In this document: positions 57,485-64,000 of the stretch, one piece after another
Layout of the letters: each line of letters begins with the position of its first letter
Numbering within the stretch: the stretch's first letter is position 1
Assembly: GCA_026120035.1 (NCBI GenBank)
Contig: JALRME010000043.1
Coordinates: 186,001 to 250,000, forward strand
Source of the DNA: Coleophoma eucalyptorum
Lineage: Eukaryota > Ascomycota > Leotiomycetes > Helotiales > Dermateaceae
DNA: 64,000 nt
Reading direction: 5' to 3'
The notes under the pieces: generated by a model
Told to the model about the DNA's origin: nothing
The model's input: the letters and a program-made list of their open reading frames with translations, nothing else
Database searches by the model: none
Made by a program: the position numbers and the translations under genes

Positions 57485-58111
57485 AATGAAAGAAAGTTCT
57501 ATGGTGGTCGAGTTGGACGAAAATCAAAAAAAAGGTGCTCAAGAAAACAGAGCCTCGGAGGATATCCAAGTGCAGGGAGGGGGTTTCTTATCAGCCCCCT
57601 ATTGTGTGGAGTCTCATACTAATCTTACGGTAGGGGTGTGGGCGAGTAGCGGTTGGGACAGGCTCACGCTGATACTGGGCTTAGAAGTAAGGTTGACTGA
57701 GTCCGCATAGGAGGATTCCCTTCTCGTATTGACCTGATAAGTCCGTCACCCAGTTTCTTAGAGAGGCAAGACTCGAGGAACTCTATCTCCGCCACTGCCG
57801 CACGTAGGATCCTAACGAGCACAGTCGCATTATTCGCGATACCGATGTCCTCGCACTGTTCTACCCCGTAATGCTGTGCATGGGCACTAGAAAATCGCAC
57901 ACTGAATCATGTTTTATCGTGGGATGAACCTTAAAATAGCTGGGGTTCTTGAAATCCACTGCTCGTCTTCTAAAATATGGCAAGGCGAGTGACCATGTAC
58001 GATTATAGCTAACAGTATAGTGCCCGATTTCAAACCCAGAATACTATGAAATCCCTTTCCAAGTGCTCAGTATTAATTATACATCATTCTATACATAATA
58101 AAAATCTTTAA
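57485..58111. other. spacer, no gene seen
   Basis: Between the DUF5672 gene start and the 3' end of the UDP-glucose dehydrogenase gene. No domain-bearing frame. Confidence 0.5.
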
Positions 58112-59828
58112 TCATGCCGCTCTCAAGGTACTGGCTTTTCCAATACCCTCCACTCTGAAGCCCATTTCTTCCAGCTTAACCTCGTCAATCACGTTTCGTC
58201 CGTCGAATACATACATGGGCTTCCGCATGACGGTAGCCACATGAGCCCAGTCAACTTTTCCAGCTACAGGCTTCGTTTCTTTACTCTGTATATAGCCCTC
58301 TAGGGACCCCACAGCGGCCAGCGGAGTGCGAGGGGGTGTCGATGCGTCCACCTGGGGTAGCGGCTTAGCCTTGGTTTTGTTGCTGAACTCGTCCCATTCC
58401 GTGACAATCACCACAGCATGTGCACCAGCACAGGCTTCATGTGCACTCCGGTAGATAGTGACTCGTTCGTGGAGCAACTGAATATCTGGACTAGTTGATT
58501 CCAGCTCGTACCAAACATTCTCATCAGGGGCCTTGGGGTCGTAAATGGCGATTGAGCCGCCTTCAGACACGAGGTCATTGACGATGCTGATAGCTGCACT
58601 CTCTCTGACATCTCCAGTATCCTTCTTGAACGCAAATCCCAAGATTGCAATACGCTTGTTTGCAAGTGAATGATGGAGACATTCCACGATCCGACGAGAA
58701 AATCGATCTTTCTGATATTCGTTGATGTCATTGATAGAGCGCCAGTAGTCCGCCACCTGTGGAAGGTGTAGAGATTCAGCAATGTATGCGAGACTGAGAA
58801 TGTCCTTCTTCAAACATGATCCGCCAAATCCAACTGAGGCACCGAGCATTTTAGGACCAATCCGAGAATCAAGCCCACATGCGTAGGATACTTCAGAAAC
58901 ATCGGCTCCGGTGACTTCGCAGATAGCACTCAGAGCATTGATGCTGCTGATACGTTGTGCAAGAATGCAGTTAGCTGCAAGCTTAGCTAGTTCTGAAGAC
59001 CATAGATTCATTGTGATAATGCGGTCTCGTGGTACCCATGTCGCGTAAATGTCAACCAGAGACTCGGCCGCACTGAGTCCCTCCAAGGTGTTCAGAGAAC
59101 CGATAATGATTCTGTCTGGGGAGAGAAGGTTCTTGATGGCTGTGCCTTCCGCCAGAAATTCTGGGTTGGACAGAATCTCAAAATTCACACCTGGGCGGCA
59201 GTTCGCGGCGAGGATTTCTCTCATCCGCTCAGCAGTGCGAACTGGCACGGTACTCTTCTCAACAATGATCTTATCATCCTCTGCAACTTCCGCAATTTTT
59301 CGGATGGCAGCTTCAACATAGGACATCTCGGACTGTCGTCCCCGGCCACGGCCGATTATCTTGGTCGGTGTGTTAACACTGACAAATATGCAATCCGCCT
59401 CTTTAATCGCTTTTTCAACATTGGTGGAGAAAAAGAGGTTTGGTTGGCGTCCTTCTATGATCCGGTCCCGCGCAGATTGAACAACTTCCAAAAGACTAGG
59501 CTCATGGATGGGTAGGTCATCCGATTGCCATGCTTGTATGCGCTTCTCGCTCAAATCCACAATCGTCACTTCGATATCGGGATTTTTGCTTGCTATGACG
59601 GAGCAGGTTGGTCCGCCCTGGAAGAAACAATAAGTCTGGGCTCATATTGAGGGGTCAAGAGGGATTGGAAATTGAAAAAGTACTTGCTACATAGCCAGCT
59701 CCGATACAACATATCTTCTTGATTACGCTGTGCGGCCGCACTGGAAGAATTCCGGATGCTCGTTTGCTCGACTCAATCGGAGTATCAGATCGCAAGAGCT
59801 GGATAGCCTCAACCTGAACAGCCTCCAT
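58112..59828 (-). CDS. ugd1: UDP-glucose 6-dehydrogenase
   Basis: Two exons (59828-59688, 59617-58112) separated by a GC-AG intron (GCAAGT donor) join in frame to about 548 residues. The splice builds the NAD-binding motif CCIGAGYVGGPTCSVIA near residues 40-57. Further landmarks are FVSVNTPT, VEKSTVPVRTAE, NPEFLAEGTAI, and the catalytic cysteine block VGFGGSCLKKDIL. The C-terminal domain has ILGFAFKKDTGDVRES and YDPKAP. These are diagnostic for UDP-glucose dehydrogenase, which oxidises UDP-glucose to UDP-glucuronate in the cytosol, with NAD as cofactor. An extra, less conserved insert (KPLPQVDASTPPRTP) sits near the C-terminus. Neighbours point to use of the product in a cell-surface or secreted glycan. 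Confidence 0.92.
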
Positions 59829-61130
59829 TTTACTGATACTGATGGGAAGCAGATAATCGTAGTGGTATGGCAGCGAGGAAGGGAACGATAACAGCAATGG
59901 GGGCTTAAAAACTGGAGTAGTCGGGGTGCGACCTATTGTTATCTTCCAAATGAAATTTGGCGGCGATATCAATGGCAACTGTTAGGGATGATGAGAGTCC
60001 AGAACGGGTAGATCATTTGTGGTAACACATTGTTTTACCGTAGTAAATTGTAATGCTGCAGGTTATTTAAAAAAGGCACAAGGGTGCATGAGCCCACAAT
60101 ATTAAGACAAAGTGCTTCGGGTGTAAGTACTGATCTGTAGTGCCAGTACTAATCCGCTTAGAAAGTAGTATTGTGTTATATCCATTGCACCCAGTACCAA
60201 GTCCTGTATCCTGAATGGTTCGACATCCCGGGCCATGGCTGTACAAACCAAGCAATGATCGAGTGTCCCGACGAGGGTCACCTGTCCAGAGAAGGTTCAA
60301 GGGCATGCGAGGATGTGAATCCAGCTTTTGCCTGGATGCGAGACACCGGGATGGCAACCCACCACCACCCGAGCTTGGAGGGGTTTGACTTCCAACTAGG
60401 GAGGTGGTACTTAATGTGAGAAGAGATAACCTTATAGTGGCTGAAGACCTTACTTTACGGTACAATGCTACATAGAGCATGCGGCGTGCAGCATAAAGCG
60501 CCTGCCGTACGCCATACGGAGTATTGAGACTTCGGACATGAGACGGAAACGCACCTACCTATCTCGTTTACTGGGGTGTAATCGACAACCATGGCATGGG
60601 TGAGCAGCTCTCCCTCACCACTCACTGCCAGATGGTTACTGTCACCGTGTCCCTTGAAGAAATCTTTTCTCACTTTCTCAAATCACGATCCACACCCCGC
60701 AAGCTGCCCCTTTTTTTAAACCTTCCTTGATGGAGTATACTGTTCGGTCCTCAGCCGTTTGTGGCGTGATACGCGCTCTGTCGTATCCCAGCCCAGCCCA
60801 TCCCATCGCATCCCATCCTCCATCCTAGCGAGGGCATCTTAGGCCTGCGGATTACAGGCCCACTTTATTATATATCTTTACTGCATGTCACATCTACCAG
60901 GTCCGGTACCTCTTTATCTACATCATCGACCGGTCTTACCACCTCCGTCCTCTCCGTGACATCGCCCCATCACTGTCGTTTTCGTCTCTATCGCCGCCGT
61001 CTTGATCGTCACCAATACAATACCAACACCAACACCAACACCACCAGTCCTTCTCACTCCCTTGAGAATTATGCAGATTGGCTGAAGAGGGGATCCGATT
61101 CTTTCTGTGCTTAAACTAGTAGCTTTCAAC
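59829..61130. other. 1.3 kb divergent spacer with transporter leader
   Basis: Divergent promoter region of the UDP-glucose dehydrogenase and transporter genes. It is C/T-rich with CACCAACACC repeats near 61021-61050. A four-codon uORF (61071-61085) precedes the transporter ATG. No gene seen. Confidence 0.5.
61071..61085 (+). promoter_or_regulatory. short uORF before the transporter gene
   Basis: ATG CAG ATT GGC TGA, four codons and a stop, 45 bases before the transporter start. It could lower or tune translation if it is in the transcript. Confidence 0.4.
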
Positions 61131-62332
61131 ATGACTGCAACCGACTGTGTGGATATTGAGAAGGAGGCTACTTCCTCGAACTCGTCAGAATATGGTCTTC
61201 GAACATCACTGGCAAGTGAGAATGATGATCTCGAAGCCCTCAAACACCACGAGGCAGTGGAGTGGAAAGATCCGCCTCCCAGTCCTCTGGAATACAGTGT
61301 TCCTCTGCGAACCAAGTTTCTGGCCTTGGGACTTTACTTCCTCCTCAACCTGACTCTTACCATCCACTCTAAAGTGCTACTAGGAAGGGTACATGCGACA
61401 TTCCGAACTCATCAGCTGGAGCGTGTATGCTAATCATAGTGAATAGTTTGCGTTTCCCTATCTCTTGACCACCATTCACACCGGTGTAACTGCGGCGGGG
61501 TGTTATGTGCTCATGTTGCGAGGGCACATTACTTTGACCAGACAAAGTACCAAGGACAACTTGATTCTGGTGGCTTTCTCAACACTATTCACCATTAATA
61601 TTGCCATATCGAACGTTTCTCTGTAAGTTCTCCAACGCCCCCGGGAAAGTAGAAGAAGCTGACAGACTGGGCGTTAGATCTCTGGTTTCTGTCGCATTCC
61701 ATCAAATTGTTCGGTCAACGGTGCCCATCTTCACTTGCATCATCTATCGACTTTACATGAACCGATCTTACTCGGTTCAAACCTATCTAACTTTTATTCC
61801 CATCACACTGGGCGTGTTCCTGGTAACTTATGGCGACTATTACTTCACCATTTTTGGATTTTCCCTCACGGTATTGGGAACGATTCTCGCTGCAGTAAAA
61901 ACGGTTACTTCAAACCGTCTTATGACGGGAAACCTTGCGCTACCAGCGCTTGAGATATTATTGCGGATGACACCGCTGGCAGCTTTGCAATCGCTACTCT
62001 ACGCTTATCTTACCGGCGAGGTCTCCAAATTTTACGAACTTGTTCTAGCTGATCAGTTCTCCGCAATGCAGTCATTCGCGATCTTCTGCAACGCGTTTAT
62101 AGCATTTTTACTGAACGTCTCATCGTTCCACACCAACAAGGTCGCTGGGGCGCTTACTATTTCGGTGTGTGCAAATGTCAAGCAGGTGGCCACGGTTCTG
62201 CTGGGCATCTTGGTTTTCGATGTCAAGGTTGGGCTCTTGAATGGAGCCGGGATGATAATTACAATGATCGGCGCAGCATGGTATAGCAAAGTGGAGCTGA
62301 ATAAGAAAAGAGCACCACCGCCTAAGATTTAG
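61131..62332 (+). CDS. TPT/nucleotide-sugar-type (drug/metabolite superfamily) transporter
   Basis: Three exons (61131-61388, 61447-61622, 61678-62332) join in frame to about 362 residues. After an acidic cytosolic N-terminus, about ten membrane helices follow, beginning FLALGLYFLLNLTLTIHSKVLL. The conserved segments are AFPYLLTTIHT, NVSLSLVSVAFHQIVRSTVP, VVTYGDYYFTIFGF-like, and the closing GMIITMIGAAWYSKVE. This is the pattern of the triose-phosphate/UDP-sugar transporter branch (TPT, SLC35E-like). Such carriers sit in Golgi or ER membranes and exchange sugar nucleotides or phosphorylated metabolites. The substrate is not shown; UDP-glucuronate or a related sugar would fit the adjacent dehydrogenase. 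It diverges from that gene. Confidence 0.88.
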
Positions 62333-63346
62333 AGGAGGCAGAAATATAAATAAACCCTATCGGGAATAGTAGATACGTAGTAAATACGCATAATGGATTA
62401 ATTCTTGGCTCTCCTCGAATTGGAAGTACATCCCACTGGTCACGCAATGGCAGGCAGCCAGCTGGCACTTCCAAGCTTTCTTGTGGCGGCGAGTAGCTAT
62501 CGCCTAGCAAGCCCCAAACGTTGACGAGCCGCCGACTAGCGAGCATGATAGGAAGTCGGGGAATCCGCCCCGGCCCCAATTGCTCGGAGCCGTCTTTAGC
62601 AAGGGGGCACCACCCTACCTTACCCAAATTGAGGGGCGGATACGAACCTACTTTCTGTTCTGCAGCGAACCGATGAGTGAGATGGCAGGGGCTACGCGAG
62701 CAAGGAACATAGGACGACGGCGAGATGGTCATCCTGAGCCGTGCCCAGCCGTTTGAGTGTCATTTAAGAGTCTCCCTTGAAATACGTGTCATTCGAGAGT
62801 GAGTTCCATTCGAGATTGCCTGCCCTACTTTAGGACCTTTTCATACTTTACATAAAACCTCTACGACTGGAGGAAGGTGCAGCATGCATGACAGTTTGTG
62901 CTTTTGGGGTGATTTCCCACTTCGCCCACATCGCAAGGGGGGAGAGTGATGGGCAGAAGGATAATAGATTTGGTCAGCCATAATTGCCTTTGTCACCCCG
63001 TCGCCCCAACTTAGAATATAAGGTTACCGAGATTATTATTCTTATGAAATCTGTCTCACCTGGTCACATCTTGCCGAGACCGTTCAGCTCTGCAGCGGAG
63101 ATCTGGGCTTCCATAGTTTAGGCCTTGGTCGACAACCAAAACTCGCTCGACAGGGGAAATGCTACTACTGTGCCTGGCTCCGAGACAAAAAAATATGGTC
63201 CCGCCCTCCGATCGAGATAAGAACTTCCAAATCAAATAAAGATTTATTACATCATTCACCATTAAAGCCCTCTTGACCGTCCAGAGATTTTGCTCCGGCT
63301 TTGACCTATGGTTCAAAATATCTATGTACGGAATGTAGCTCGCATC
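62333..63346. other. 1 kb spacer, no gene seen
   Basis: 3' region of the transporter and promoter of the last gene. Frames at 62322-62732 and 63056-63316 (minus) have no recognisable domain. Confidence 0.45.
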
Positions 63347-64000
63347 ATGATGCGTGGCAGAGTTGTTTTAGGAGCTGTGCTTGCCAGCTTCTTGGGATTG
63401 TTGGTGTTCAATAGCTTCCTTTCTACAGTGGTATGCCATCTGCTTCGCGGCACTCCGTTGACGAGTCTCAGCTAATACATGAGAAGGCCACTCCCCAATC
63501 CTCACTTCACTTTCTCGTTCCGGCGACAAGCAGCAATCACAATCTATGTAAACTCCTCCTTTCAGCTGCGATCTTGCGATATCCTCCCCCGATCCTCATT
63601 AACTGGGGAGCGTTGGAAGACAAACAAAATGCCTACGTCCAGCATCTTGCCAAGGTGGAGACCATCTTGAAGTATCTCGATACACTGGTAGCCAAGGGGA
63701 AGAGAGACGACTTAGCGCTCATTGTCGATGGTTTCGATGTTCACTTCCAGCTCCCGCCCGAGGTGATGCTACAGAGATATTTTGATGCCAACGAAGAGGC
63801 GCAACGGCGCATTGACTTACAGGTGGGAGCAGAAACGGCCATGAGCCACGGTCTCCGGCAATCCGTCATTTTTGGGCATGATAAACTCTGCTGGCCCATA
63901 GATGGCCGGCGACCAGCGTGCTGGATGGTACCGTTGGCATCCGACCCTCCATTTGCCTTTGGTCCCGACACTGACCACGCGGGCATGGAAAGAGCCAAGG
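63347..64000 (+). CDS. PLOD-like glycosyltransferase, cut by right window edge
   Basis: Exon 1 (63347-63430) encodes a membrane anchor, MRGRVVLGAVLASFLGLLVF, so a type II protein. A 41-nt intron (63431-63471) joins it in phase 0 to an exon open to the window end. The body has LVPATSSNHNLCKLLLSAAI, PPPILINWGALED, and DDLALIVDGFDVHFQLPPEV, the DGxD-type donor-binding motif seen in PLOD/procollagen galactosyltransferase-like domains of fungi. The 3' part, with catalytic residues, is missing. Golgi location is inferred from topology. Frequent co-occurrence with DUF5672-type genes is plausible but not shown here. Confidence 0.82.

Noticed and set aside
1..64000. CRISPR array, bacterial operons, phage or plasmid features
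   Set aside because: The spliced eukaryotic gene structure throughout excludes them and no such repeats are seen.

Overview
The window is nuclear DNA from a filamentous ascomycete (Pezizomycotina). Its genes carry many short introns (about 41-126 nt, mostly GT-AG, a few GC-AG) on both strands. Characteristic fungal families are present: a SCAP sterol sensor, Zn2Cys6 regulators, LaeA-like methyltransferases, DUF5672, and a HET-type protein at the left edge. Gene content suggests a Leotiomycete-type genome, but that is only an inference. All gene models were spliced by eye. Except where marked as broken, the joined exons keep frame and phase from start to stop.

Layout. 1-5.6 kb: HET-type protein (cut by the edge), FAD monooxygenase, a short-chain dehydrogenase relic, then featureless DNA. 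5.6-11.3 kb: SCAP gene with a long simple-repeat and CT-rich leader holding two head-to-tail uORFs. 11.3-16.7 kb: gene-poor, with one four-exon small secreted protein. 16.7-31.7 kb: housekeeping and metabolic block: AIF-like oxidoreductase, Zn2Cys6 regulator diverging from a glycerol-3-phosphate acyltransferase, a TFIIS-N/IBD-like acidic protein, aldo/keto reductase, secreted carboxylesterase, P-loop kinase. 31.7-44.7 kb: mostly AT-rich and relic-laden. It holds a bacterial-like HAD phosphatase, an intact ten-exon LaeA-like methyltransferase, an intact six-exon P450, a frameshifted second methyltransferase, a broken CorA-like gene and a P450 fragment. 44.7-49.3 kb: dienelactone hydrolase, Zn2Cys6 regulator and NAD(P)-dependent epimerase/reductase. 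49.9-55 kb: a HAD/permease chimera, a DUF3445 N-demethylase-like gene with one nonsense codon, and a Zn2Cys6 regulator with a frameshift and a nonsense codon. 56.5-64 kb: a DUF5672 type II membrane protein, UDP-glucose dehydrogenase, a TPT/nucleotide-sugar-type transporter, and a PLOD-like glycosyltransferase running off the right edge.

How they may work together. The right-hand 7.5 kb reads as a candidate glycan-assembly locus: a sugar-nucleotide oxidase making UDP-glucuronate, a membrane carrier and two Golgi-type membrane-anchored transferase-like proteins. It is the best candidate for an undescribed system here. The middle region (methyltransferase, P450, second methyltransferase, hydrolase, reductase, regulators) resembles the tailoring part of a secondary-metabolite cluster, but no backbone enzyme lies in the window and several members are dead or dying. 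The tandem uORFs on SCAP suggest translational control of sterol/hypoxia sensing.
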